Shown piece by piece: positions 18,463-26,192 of a stretch of DNA of 64,000 nt. Within the stretch, counting starts at the first letter, position 1, and each line of letters opens with the position of its first letter. The notes under the pieces are model-generated. The model saw only the letters and a list, made by a program, of their open reading frames with translations, was not told the DNA's origin and did no database searches. This DNA is from UPXZ01 sp964634605 (GTDB lineage Bacteria; Bacteroidota; Bacteroidia; Bacteroidales; Paludibacteraceae). The DNA is taken from assembly GCA_964634605.1 (NCBI GenBank), contig CAZWLJ010000008.1:14800-78799 (forward strand). The letters run 5' to 3'. A program made the translations under genes and the position numbers.

Positions 18463-18867
18463 ATGAAAATATATTACAGGGGAAACAAACTCTCTGAAAT
18501 AATAATTTATACCATTACCATTACCATTGCTGTGGTATTATTGATTATTTATAAGAAATCGTTCTGGTTGATTTTACCGTATCTTTTACTGGAAGGAGCA
18601 ATTTTGTATTTTTTATTGAATTTTCACTATATGTTTGAAAATAAAATGTTTAAAATAAAATACGGTTTTTTTGTATTAAAAGAAATTCCTGTTCATTCTT
18701 TTGATAAAATCATCATACAGGATAAACAAAAAGGTGAACCTGAAAATTCACCTCATCGTTTGGAAATTCATTATGGTCAGAATAAAATACAAATAGTAAA
18801 ACCAGTGGAAACAGTCAGTTTTATTGAGAATATTGAAAGAATACAACCCTATATTGAGATTATTTGA
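18463..18867 (+). CDS. Small two-TM membrane protein, PH-like C-terminal domain
   Basis: 134 aa. Two hydrophobic segments (about residues 11-30 and 33-50) are followed by a beta-rich domain with a pattern like the bacterial PH fold (MFKIKYGFFVLKEIPVHSFDKIIIQD). It resembles short Bacteroidota proteins annotated as PH-domain-containing, but I do not recognise a specific family. It is 25 bp downstream of nadA and convergent with the U32 gene (stops 7 bp apart). Function unknown. Confidence 0.65.
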   Translation: MKIYYRGNKLSEIIIYTITITIAVVLLIIYKKSFWLILPYLLLEGAILYFLLNFHYMFENKMFKIKYGFFVLKEIPVHSFDKIIIQDKQKGEPENSPHRLEIHYGQNKIQIVKPVETVSFIENIERIQPYIEII

Positions 18868-18873
18868 TGTAAA

Positions 18874-20136
18874 CTATTTTTTGTTTTTTATATCATTTGC
18901 TTTTACAATCTTAAACAACTTATCGTTTCTGCGTACCAGTTCTTTTGTTTTAATGGAAAACAACGAACCTTTTTCCACTTTTTCGACCGGTTGAAGTTCG
19001 TAGCGGATTTCTTCAAGAATATCTTCATAAGCGCCTGTAGTTTCGCCTGTAATTAAAATTTTATCTCCTACCTGCAGATTTTGAGCTTCGAGGAGCACTT
19101 CTGCGACGCCTATTTTTGCAAAATAGTTGGTGATTTTTCCCACATAAATTTTACGTTCAGTAGCTTCCGAACCATAATTGCGGCTCCATTCGCCTAATCG
19201 CTGACCCAGATAATATCCGTTCCAGAAACCGCGGTTGAAAACCCGGCTAAGCCTTTCGTTCCAATCCTCCACTTTATCCTCTGTAAATTCATTTTTCAAT
19301 GCCGCATCCACGGCTTCGCTGTAACAGGTTACCACTGTTTTTACATATTCAGCTCCGCGAGCACGCCCTTCAATCTTGAAAACACGAACACCGGCTTCGA
19401 GCATTTCGTCCAGAAATCCAATGGTTTTGAGATCCTTAGGCGACATGATATATTCGTTATCAATTTCGAGTTCAATTTCGCTGTCTTTGTCCTTCACTGT
19501 AAATCCGCGGCGGCAAATCTGGTTGCATTCACCCCGGTTAGCCGACAGGTTTTTTTCGTGCAAACTCAGGTAACATTTACCCGAAACAGCCATACAAAGC
19601 GCACCGTGGCAAAACATTTCAATCCGGATCAGTTTTCCGTTTTTACCTCTGATATTTTGTTCCACAATTGCTTTATGAATTTCAGCAACCTGTTTCAGGT
19701 TTAATTCGCGCGCCAGTACCACCACATCGGCAAACTGAGCATAGAATTTCAGTGCGTCCACATTGGTAATATTTGTCTGAACCGAAAGATGTACTTCAAC
19801 GCCAATGCTAGAAGCATACATCATGGCTGCTACATCCGAAGCAATAATAGCTGTTACACCTGCTTCTTTTGCTGTATCAACTATCTGATGCATCAGATTT
19901 ATATCATCATCATACAAAATAGTGTTTACCGTAAGGTAGCTGTTAACGTTATTTTCGTGACAAATACGGACAATTTTTTTCAAATCTTCGGTAGTAAAAT
20001 TACTGCTGGATTTGCTGCGCATATTCAGCTTTTCGATGCCAAAATACACTGAATTTGCTCCTGCTTTTATGGCAGCTGCCAGGCTTTCCCACGATCCGGC
20101 CGGAGCCATGATTTCTATTTCGTTTCTATGCAACAT
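18874..20136 (-). CDS. trhP: U32-family protein, TrhP-like (tRNA uridine hydroxylation)
   Basis: 420 aa. The N-terminal segment EIMAPAGSWESLAAAIKAGA and the U32 signature EMFCHGALCMAVSGKC (around residue 170), followed by paired cysteines in GECNQICRRGF, fit the peptidase-U32 superfamily with its iron-sulfur-type cysteine set. The C-terminal ~85 residues form the beta-barrel seen in TrhP/YegQ. These proteins take part in prephenate-dependent hydroxylation of tRNA U34 rather than proteolysis. The next gene across the divergent region, dusB, is also a tRNA uridine-modifying enzyme. The start at 20136 follows family N-termini; ATG 20109 is a shorter alternative. Confidence 0.85.
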   Translation of the reverse strand: MLHRNEIEIMAPAGSWESLAAAIKAGANSVYFGIEKLNMRSKSSSNFTTEDLKKIVRICHENNVNSYLTVNTILYDDDINLMHQIVDTAKEAGVTAIIASDVAAMMYASSIGVEVHLSVQTNITNVDALKFYAQFADVVVLARELNLKQVAEIHKAIVEQNIRGKNGKLIRIEMFCHGALCMAVSGKCYLSLHEKNLSANRGECNQICRRGFTVKDKDSEIELEIDNEYIMSPKDLKTIGFLDEMLEAGVRVFKIEGRARGAEYVKTVVTCYSEAVDAALKNEFTEDKVEDWNERLSRVFNRGFWNGYYLGQRLGEWSRNYGSEATERKIYVGKITNYFAKIGVAEVLLEAQNLQVGDKILITGETTGAYEDILEEIRYELQPVEKVEKGSLFSIKTKELVRRNDKLFKIVKANDIKNKK

Positions 20137-20140
20137 ACTT

Positions 20141-20165
20141 GCCCCCTAACCCCCTAAAGGGGAAT
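20141..20165. repeat. Left arm of inverted repeat flanking the trhP-dusB intergenic region
   Basis: GCCCCCTAACC then GGGGAAT; the same blocks appear inverted at 20329-20353. This arm also folds on itself (CCCC TAAA GGGG). It lies in the leader of the U32 gene. Confidence 0.7.
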
Positions 20166-20226
20166 GAAAATAATTATAAAATTTCATTCAATTAATTAAG
20201 ATATCCTTCTTAAGAAGAATACTAAA

Positions 20227-20234
20227 CAAAATTA
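20227..20234 (-). promoter_or_regulatory. Candidate -7 element for trhP-like gene
   Basis: Plus-strand CAAAATTA reads TAATTTTG on the minus strand, about 90 bp before the U32 start and inside the inverted-repeat-flanked segment. Confidence 0.4.
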
Positions 20235-20268
20235 CTTCAAATATGTTTACTTACACGTTATTTTAGAG

Positions 20269-20276
20269 TATTTTTG
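20269..20276 (+). promoter_or_regulatory. Candidate -7 element for dusB
   Basis: TATTTTTG, about 90 bp before the dusB ATG, also inside the segment flanked by the inverted repeat. Confidence 0.45.
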
Positions 20277-20328
20277 CAATATAATAGAACCAATCACTTT
20301 ATTAAGAATAAATATATGAAAGTTGCCA

Positions 20329-20353
20329 ATTCCCCATCCAGGTGGTTAGGGGG
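20329..20353. repeat. Right arm of inverted repeat flanking the trhP-dusB intergenic region
   Basis: ATTCCCC ... GGTTAGGGGGC, the inverse of the left arm at 20141-20165, with 11 bp plus 7 bp of identity and a divergent centre. It lies just before the dusB start. Confidence 0.7.
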
Positions 20354-20364
20354 CTTATATTAGA

Positions 20365-21339
20365 ATGAAAATATCAAATATTTCTTTCCCCGACAAACCT
20401 TTGTTTCTGGCACCCATGGAAGATGTTACAGATCCTGCTTTCAGACTTCTTTGCAAGAAATTTGGAGCCGATATGGTTTATACAGAATTTATTTCTGCTG
20501 ACGCGCTGATAAGAAGTGTAAAACGTACGGAACAAAAGCTGACCATACACAATGAAGAACGACCGGTTGCCATTCAGCTTTATGGACGTGAAGCCGATGC
20601 TATGTCAGAAGCTGCGCGTATTGCAGAGGAAGCCAATCCTGAAATAATTGACCTTAATTTTGGTTGTCCGGTAAAAAAAGTAGCTGGTAAAGGGGCAGGA
20701 GCAGGGCTGCTCAGAGATATACCCAAAATGCTTGAAATAACCACAGCGGTTGTAAAAGCTGTAAAAAAACCAGTGACAGTAAAAACCCGTCTCGGATGGG
20801 ATGAGGATAATAAGGTGATAATAGACTTAGCTGAGCAGTTGCAGGATTGTGGCATTGCTGCTTTGGCTATACATGGACGTACACGTTCTCAAATGTATAA
20901 AGGTGATGCTGACTGGACTTTGATTGGTGAAGTAAAAAATAATCAGCGAATGCATATTCCCATTATCGGAAACGGCGATGTAACCACACCGGAACGTGCA
21001 GCCGAATGTTTTGACAAGTATGGTGTGGACGCGGTTATGGTAGGTCGTGCAAGTATCGGGAAACCCTGGATTTTTGCTGAAATGAAACATTATCTGCTTA
21101 CCGGTGAAAAATTAAACCAGATGAGTTTTGAAGAGCAAAAAAACATTCTAAAACAGCAGGTGTTAGATGCTGTAAACTGGCTCGATGAAAGGAAGGGAAT
21201 ACTTCATTCACGCCGTCATCTGGCTGCAACGCCTTTATTCAAAGGTATCCCAAATTTCAGGGATACACGAATAGCTATGCTTCGAACAGAAAGTATAAAC
21301 GACTTATTTGAAATTATTGATAATATTCATTTTATATAA
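20365..21339 (+). CDS. dusB: tRNA-dihydrouridine synthase
   Basis: 324 aa FMN TIM barrel. It opens with LAPMEDVTDPAFRLLCKKFGAD; the catalytic Cys is in NFGCPVKKVAGKGAGAGLL, and the FMN phosphate loop is in IIGNGDVTTPERA and DAVMVGRASIGKPWIF. The C-terminal helical domain is short but present. It reduces specific uridines in the tRNA D-arm. It starts at the ATG 12 nt after the right arm of the inverted repeat. Stand-alone gene; the M13 peptidase follows after 50 bp. Confidence 0.94.
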   Translation: MKISNISFPDKPLFLAPMEDVTDPAFRLLCKKFGADMVYTEFISADALIRSVKRTEQKLTIHNEERPVAIQLYGREADAMSEAARIAEEANPEIIDLNFGCPVKKVAGKGAGAGLLRDIPKMLEITTAVVKAVKKPVTVKTRLGWDEDNKVIIDLAEQLQDCGIAALAIHGRTRSQMYKGDADWTLIGEVKNNQRMHIPIIGNGDVTTPERAAECFDKYGVDAVMVGRASIGKPWIFAEMKHYLLTGEKLNQMSFEEQKNILKQQVLDAVNWLDERKGILHSRRHLAATPLFKGIPNFRDTRIAMLRTESINDLFEIIDNIHFI

Positions 21340-21389
21340 GAATAGATTTATTTATAACGTTTTTATTAAAAACTATAAAATTATTATTT

Positions 21390-23435
21390 ATGTCATTCAT
21401 TAAATCTGCATCCCTAATCGGATGTGTAATTATCGCATCATTGCTTATGACAACAGCTTGTAAAAGCCAAAAAGATGGTCAGTCAGCGGGTGTCAGGACT
21501 GAAAATCTCGATACCACAGCTAATCTTCGTAACGATTTCTATCAGTTTGCCACAGGCGGCTGGCAAAAAGCCAATCCACTTACAGGAGAGTATTCACGCT
21601 ATGGAAGTTTTGACAAACTTGCTGAAAATAACCGTGAACAACTCTGGGGATTGATTGAAGAAATAGCGTCAAAACCAGCTGCAAAAGGTACAGTTGAGCA
21701 GAAAATAGCCGACTTATTTAACCAGGCAATGGACAGCACAAAACTTAATAAAGATGGTTATGAACCTGTTAAGGCAGATTTGGAAAAGATTTCGGCTCTG
21801 AAAGACACCAAACAATTAATAGCCTTATTGCCTGAACTGATGCAAAATGGTATTAATCCATATTTTAATGTTTATGTAGATGCAGATCCGATGAACAGCA
21901 ATCAATATCTGGTACAAACATATCAGGGTGGGATAGGACTTGGAGAACGTGATTATTACCTCGAAAATGACGCAAATACAAAAAATATTCGTGATAAATA
22001 TGCTGCGCACATTGCCGGTATGTTTGAAAAGATGGGATTTACGACTGCTGATGCTGCAAAAAGTCGTGATGCTGTAATGAAAATTGAAACACGTTTGGCA
22101 AAATCGGCTTACGATAATGTAAAACTTCGTGACCCACGAGCCAACTATAATAAAATGACCGTTTCAGACTTACAAAAACTCGTACCTCAAATAGAATGGA
22201 ATACATTTTTTGCGAAGTACAACCTAAAAAATTTGAAGGATCTTTCTGTTTCTCAAAAGGAAAATCTTGTTGAAGTGGGTAATATCATTTCATCTGAACC
22301 TATTGAAGCACAGAAAGCATACCTGCAATGGAAATTGATTGATGCTTCTGCCGCTTATCTGAGTGACGATATTAATCAGATGAATTTCGATTTTTATGGT
22401 AAGGTTCTCTCCGGTAAGGAACAACAGCAACCACGCTGGAAACGAGCTGTAAGTACTGTTGATGGTTCACTGGGTGAAGCAGTTGGACAAATGTATGTAA
22501 AAAAATATTTCCCGGCTAAATCGAAAGAACGTATGGTTCAGTTGGTTAAAAACCTGCAAACAGCATTGGGAGAGCGCATTCAGAAACTTGACTGGATGGG
22601 CGACAGCACCAAAGTGAAAGCAATGGAAAAACTGAACACCTTCCATGTTAAGGTTGGTTATCCCGACAAATGGCGTGATTATTCCTCACTGGATATTCAA
22701 AAAGACAGTTACTGGGCAAATATAAAGAGAGCAAACAAATTCGAAAGTGATTTTATGTTTGCAAAAATCGGTAAACCGGTTGATAAGGATGAATGGTTGA
22801 TGACACCTCAAACTGTAAATGCTTATTATAACCCATCCACTAACGAAATTTGTTTCCCGGCAGGTATTCTCCAATATCCGTTCTTCGATATGCAAGCCGA
22901 TGACGCATTCAATTATGGTGCAATCGGTGTGGTTATTGGTCACGAAATGACACACGGATTTGATGATCAGGGTCGTCAGTTTGACAAGGATGGTAACCTG
23001 AAAGACTGGTGGACCAAAGAAGATGGTGAGAAATTTAATGCCCGTGCCAAAGTACTTTCCGATTATTTCGACAAAATTGAGGTGGCACCCAATGTAAAAG
23101 CAAATGGTAAATTTACCCTCGGTGAAAATATCGCCGATCATGGTGGATTACAGGTTTCATATCATGCCCTTCAAAATGTATTGAAAACTTCACCTCTTGA
23201 AACCAAAGATGGATTTACTCCGGAGCAACGTTTCTTCCTCGCTTATGCCAATGTTTGGGCAGGAAATATTCGTCCCGAAGAAATCCTTAAACGCACAAAA
23301 TCCGATCCGCATTCCCTGGGAAAATGGCGCGTAAATGGCGCTTTGCCTCATATTCAGGCCTGGTACGATGCTTTTAATGTTAAACAAACAGACAAAATGT
23401 ATCTTGCACCAGAAATAAGAGCTTCAATCTGGTAA
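21390..23435 (+). CDS. pepO: M13-family zinc metallopeptidase (neprilysin/PepO-like) lipoprotein
   Basis: 681 aa. The lipoprotein signal has its Cys at about residue 24 (LLMTTACKSQ), so it is periplasmic or outer-membrane anchored. The M13 N-terminal cap domain spans ~45-430. The catalytic domain has HEMTH (His518, Glu519, His522), the third ligand Glu579 in GENIADHGG, and the substrate-binding NAYYNPSTNEICFPAGILQ motif. The protein ends in the family-typical Trp (ASIW). It cleaves oligopeptides. A strong terminator follows. Confidence 0.94.
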   Translation: MSFIKSASLIGCVIIASLLMTTACKSQKDGQSAGVRTENLDTTANLRNDFYQFATGGWQKANPLTGEYSRYGSFDKLAENNREQLWGLIEEIASKPAAKGTVEQKIADLFNQAMDSTKLNKDGYEPVKADLEKISALKDTKQLIALLPELMQNGINPYFNVYVDADPMNSNQYLVQTYQGGIGLGERDYYLENDANTKNIRDKYAAHIAGMFEKMGFTTADAAKSRDAVMKIETRLAKSAYDNVKLRDPRANYNKMTVSDLQKLVPQIEWNTFFAKYNLKNLKDLSVSQKENLVEVGNIISSEPIEAQKAYLQWKLIDASAAYLSDDINQMNFDFYGKVLSGKEQQQPRWKRAVSTVDGSLGEAVGQMYVKKYFPAKSKERMVQLVKNLQTALGERIQKLDWMGDSTKVKAMEKLNTFHVKVGYPDKWRDYSSLDIQKDSYWANIKRANKFESDFMFAKIGKPVDKDEWLMTPQTVNAYYNPSTNEICFPAGILQYPFFDMQADDAFNYGAIGVVIGHEMTHGFDDQGRQFDKDGNLKDWWTKEDGEKFNARAKVLSDYFDKIEVAPNVKANGKFTLGENIADHGGLQVSYHALQNVLKTSPLETKDGFTPEQRFFLAYANVWAGNIRPEEILKRTKSDPHSLGKWRVNGALPHIQAWYDAFNVKQTDKMYLAPEIRASIW

Positions 23436-23450
23436 AAATAACAGACTGAT

Positions 23451-23496
23451 AAACAAATAACCCTGTCTGCAAATCAGCAAACAGGGTTATTTGTTT
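23451..23496. terminator. Strong bidirectional terminator between pepO and the 59-aa gene
   Basis: Perfect 16-bp inverted repeat (arms 23451-23466 and 23481-23496, core AAATAACCCTGT), with a 14-nt loop. It is A-rich on one side and T-rich on the other, and it lies between the stops of two convergent transcription units, so it can serve both. Confidence 0.85.
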
Positions 23497-23503
23497 ATAT
23501 GAA

Positions 23504-23683
23504 TTAATCGTCTAGATTATCAATTTTCTTGTTTTTCCTGCGATTGTACTTGTTTTCAGGTTGAACCACTTTCGTGTGTAAAACAGGCTTGCCATGGGCT
23601 TTAATTTCATTCTCACGGCTTTCTTTCCTGGCAGCTTTTAAAGCATCCTTTATGGGATTGAATTTTTTCTTTTTTGTTTTCAT
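23504..23683 (-). CDS. Small basic conserved-type protein, 59 aa
   Basis: A full ORF of 59 codons from ATG (23683) to TAA (23504). The product is strongly basic, starts MKTKKKFNPIKDALKAARKE, and ends in a run of Asn/Lys/Arg followed by acidic residues. Similar short Lys/Arg-rich proteins sit next to tsaE in Bacteroidales, to my recollection; this needs a database check. It begins 7 nt after the tsaE stop on the same strand, so it is probably the last gene of the mnmG-uvrC-tsaE run. Function unknown; nucleic-acid or ribosome association is only a guess from its charge. Confidence 0.7.
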   Translation of the reverse strand: MKTKKKKFNPIKDALKAARKESRENEIKAHGKPVLHTKVVQPENKYNRRKNKKIDNLDD

Positions 23684-23689
23684 ACCAGT

Positions 23690-24124
23690 TTAATTCAATG
23701 GAGAAATTACAATCATCCGAATTCCTTTTTCAGTTTCTTCGATATCCACATTCACTGCGTTGTCGGGTAGGAGAGAGGCTATGTTTTCCGACCATTCGAT
23801 AAAACAATAATTTCCGCTGTATAAATATTCTTCTGCTCCAAGATCAAGAGCTTCCTGAATTTTATTTATCCGGTAACAATCGAAATGATAAATGATACTT
23901 CCATCTGCCGCTTCATATTCATTCACTATGGAGAAGGTCGGACTGTTTACGGTTTCCTTTACACCCATCTCTTCACAAATAGCTTTTATGAAAGTAGTTT
24001 TTCCAGCACCCATTTTTCCGTTGAAACAATAAACGGTTTCTTTATTCGATTTTAGATAAGTTAAAAATTGTTTAGCGGTAAATTTGATTGTGTGCAAATT
24101 TTTAATTGTTAAAATTGTCATCAT
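23690..24124 (-). CDS. tsaE: tRNA threonylcarbamoyladenosine biosynthesis ATPase TsaE
   Basis: 144 aa from ATG 24124; the frame extends upstream to 24184, but that part is low-complexity and not family-like. The P-loop GKMGAGKTT (about residues 36-44), the NSPTFSIVNEY segment and the FDCYRI motif are diagnostic. TsaE works with TsaB and TsaD to form t6A37 on tRNA. It is downstream of uvrC with a 125-bp gap containing a T10 run on the plus strand, and upstream of the 59-aa gene. Confidence 0.93.
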   Translation of the reverse strand: MMTILTIKNLHTIKFTAKQFLTYLKSNKETVYCFNGKMGAGKTTFIKAICEEMGVKETVNSPTFSIVNEYEAADGSIIYHFDCYRINKIQEALDLGAEEYLYSGNYCFIEWSENIASLLPDNAVNVDIEETEKGIRMIVISPLN

Positions 24125-24249
24125 ATTTCGTTGAAATAAAATATTGATTGGTTTGAATGATTGGGTTTTTTTTTTGAATTGCAAAAATTTAGTGAATTTC
24201 CGGCTTTTAATTCTTGTTAATGGTACACAAAGTGATGAATATTAAATTC

Positions 24250-26067
24250 TCAGACAGTCAAATCGGAGTGAAAGTGTTTGTAAATGATTGATGCTCTGTT
24301 AGTTCCGATGATTTTTTCTATGTCTGATATCTCTGCTGATCTGATGCGTTTTACACTTTTAAAATGCTTTATCAGTTCATTTTTTGTTTTTTCGCCAATA
24401 CCGCGAATATTATCGAGTTCGGAAGCTGTCTGAGTTTTGCTTCTTTTGTCGCGATGAAAAGTAATAGCAAATCGATGAACCTCTTCCTGAATAAATGCAA
24501 GTAATTTGAAAAGTGTGTCGTTTGGTTTCATCCCGATTTCTTTCGGTGGAAAACCGTAGAGCAATTCACTGGTTTTATGCTTGTCGTTTTTTGCAAGTCC
24601 GGCAATAGGAATTTTCAGATTTAATTCATCTTCTATTACCTGTCTGATTACTTCCATCTGACCTATACCTCCGTCAGCAATTATCAAATCGGGTAGTGGT
24701 GTATTTTCATTGATCATACGTGAATAGCGTCTTTTTACCACCTCTTTCATCGATGCATAATCATCCGGACCCTGAACAGTTTTAATTATATATTTACGAT
24801 AATCTTTTTTTGAAGGTTTTGCTTTCTTAAAAACCACACAAGCTGCAACTGCATCCGATCCCGATATATTTGAATTATCAAAAGCCTCAATAGTCATCGG
24901 TATTTTTTCAAGATGTAGTTTTTGCTGTATTTCAGATAATATCTGGATGCTTTTTTGATCCGGATTTAATTTTTCTGATTGTTTGAGTTTTTCAAGTTTA
25001 TATTGTTTTACATTTTGTTCGGATAATTCAAGTAATTTCTTTCGATCACCACGTTGGGGCATGATGAAATTAACATTCGAAAGTTTAAAATCTACCTGAA
25101 AAGGAATAATAATGTCTTTTGAATTACTATCCAGTCTTTCACGCAGTTCAACAATTGCAGTTGCCAGAATATCTTCTTTTGTTTCATCCAGTTGTTTCCG
25201 GTATTCAATGGTATAACCCTGTATGATTGATCCTTTTGAAACACGTAAGATGTTCACATAAGCTGCATTTTCATCTTCTTCGTAACCAAACACATCTGTA
25301 TTATTCACAACAGAATTTGCTATGATTGATTTTGCTTTATAATTTTCAATCAGATCATATTTTAGCTTTATCTCGTTAGCTTCTTCGTACCGATATTCCG
25401 ATGCCAATTTTTTCATTCTGGAAAACAACATTTTGCTTATCTCGTTTGCATCTCCCAGAATTATTTTACGTATTTCATCAATATCTTTTCTGTAATTTTC
25501 CCGGCTTTGCAGAGCTTCGCAAGGACCCTTGCAGTTTCGGATGTGATATTCAAGACAAAGTTTGAATTTCTTTTGTTGAATTTTTTCTTCAGTCAGAGGT
25601 AGTGTGCAGGTTCTAATTTTATATAGTTTATGTATAACTTCAAGTATGGCATTAATAGTCCATACAGAACTGAAAGGGCCGAAGTATTCTCCGTATTTTT
25701 TATTAATATTTCTGGTTTTGAATACCCGGGGAAATTCTTCTTTTGTTATGCAAATGCTCGGATATGTTTTTCCATCCTTCATCATTGCATTGTAGCGGGG
25801 CATGTATTCTTTTATCAGATTGTTTTCAAGAAGCAGTGCATCTTCTGGTGTCGCTACAACAATATGTCTTAGATAGGCTATGTTTTTTACCAAAACATTC
25901 AGCTTGGCTATATCATGCGTTTTGTTGAAGTATGAAGAAACCCTTTTTTTTAGATTTTTAGCTTTGCCTACATAAATGATTTCATCTTTATCATTGAAAT
26001 ACTGATATACTCCGGGAGTTTCCGGAAGTAAATCAATTTGTTCTTTTAATGATAATCTTGCAGTCAT
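24250..26067 (-). CDS. uvrC: UvrABC excinuclease subunit C
   Basis: 605 aa from ATG 26067; the frame opens five codons earlier at a GTG that lies inside the parS-like palindrome. The N-terminal GIY-YIG nuclease domain (TPGVYQYFNDKDEIIYVGKAKNLKKRV), the UvrB-interacting UVR helical segment (about 205-240), the RNase-H-like C-terminal nuclease (AFDNSNISGSDAVAA and LIIADGGIGQ) and the tandem HhH (LDNIRGIGEKTKNELI) are all present. It makes both incisions in nucleotide excision repair. It lies between mnmG and tsaE on the same strand. Confidence 0.96.
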   Translation of the reverse strand: MTARLSLKEQIDLLPETPGVYQYFNDKDEIIYVGKAKNLKKRVSSYFNKTHDIAKLNVLVKNIAYLRHIVVATPEDALLLENNLIKEYMPRYNAMMKDGKTYPSICITKEEFPRVFKTRNINKKYGEYFGPFSSVWTINAILEVIHKLYKIRTCTLPLTEEKIQQKKFKLCLEYHIRNCKGPCEALQSRENYRKDIDEIRKIILGDANEISKMLFSRMKKLASEYRYEEANEIKLKYDLIENYKAKSIIANSVVNNTDVFGYEEDENAAYVNILRVSKGSIIQGYTIEYRKQLDETKEDILATAIVELRERLDSNSKDIIIPFQVDFKLSNVNFIMPQRGDRKKLLELSEQNVKQYKLEKLKQSEKLNPDQKSIQILSEIQQKLHLEKIPMTIEAFDNSNISGSDAVAACVVFKKAKPSKKDYRKYIIKTVQGPDDYASMKEVVKRRYSRMINENTPLPDLIIADGGIGQMEVIRQVIEDELNLKIPIAGLAKNDKHKTSELLYGFPPKEIGMKPNDTLFKLLAFIQEEVHRFAITFHRDKRSKTQTASELDNIRGIGEKTKNELIKHFKSVKRIRSAEISDIEKIIGTNRASIIYKHFHSDLTV

Positions 26068-26075
26068 ATGTAAAA

Positions 26076-26089
26076 GTTCCACGTGGAAC
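26076..26089. promoter_or_regulatory. parS: parS-like centromere site 1
   Basis: GTTCCACGTGGAAC, a perfect 14-bp palindrome that matches the parS consensus of ParB (TGTTNCACGTGNAACA type) except for the outermost base on one side. It lies directly upstream of the uvrC ATG. A second, longer copy is 76 bp away. Confidence 0.8.
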
Positions 26090-26164
26090 AGATGTTTATA
26101 TTTTTTTCTTTAAGGGAAACTGAAATTCTGTTAAATAAAGAAATTCAATCATTTACATCATTTT

Positions 26165-26180
26165 TGTTCCACGTGGAACA
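26165..26180. promoter_or_regulatory. parS: parS-like centromere site 2
   Basis: TGTTCCACGTGGAACA, a perfect 16-bp palindrome that continues with T/A symmetry to 24 bp (26161-26184). It is 12 bp after the mnmG stop. Two such sites in one 125-bp intergenic gap argue for ParB loading rather than chance. Confidence 0.85.
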
Positions 26181-26192
26181 AAAAACAATAAT

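Noticed and set aside
26068..26082. GTG start for uvrC five codons upstream
   Set aside because: It lies in the parS-like palindrome; the ATG at 26067 gives the normal UvrC N-terminus.
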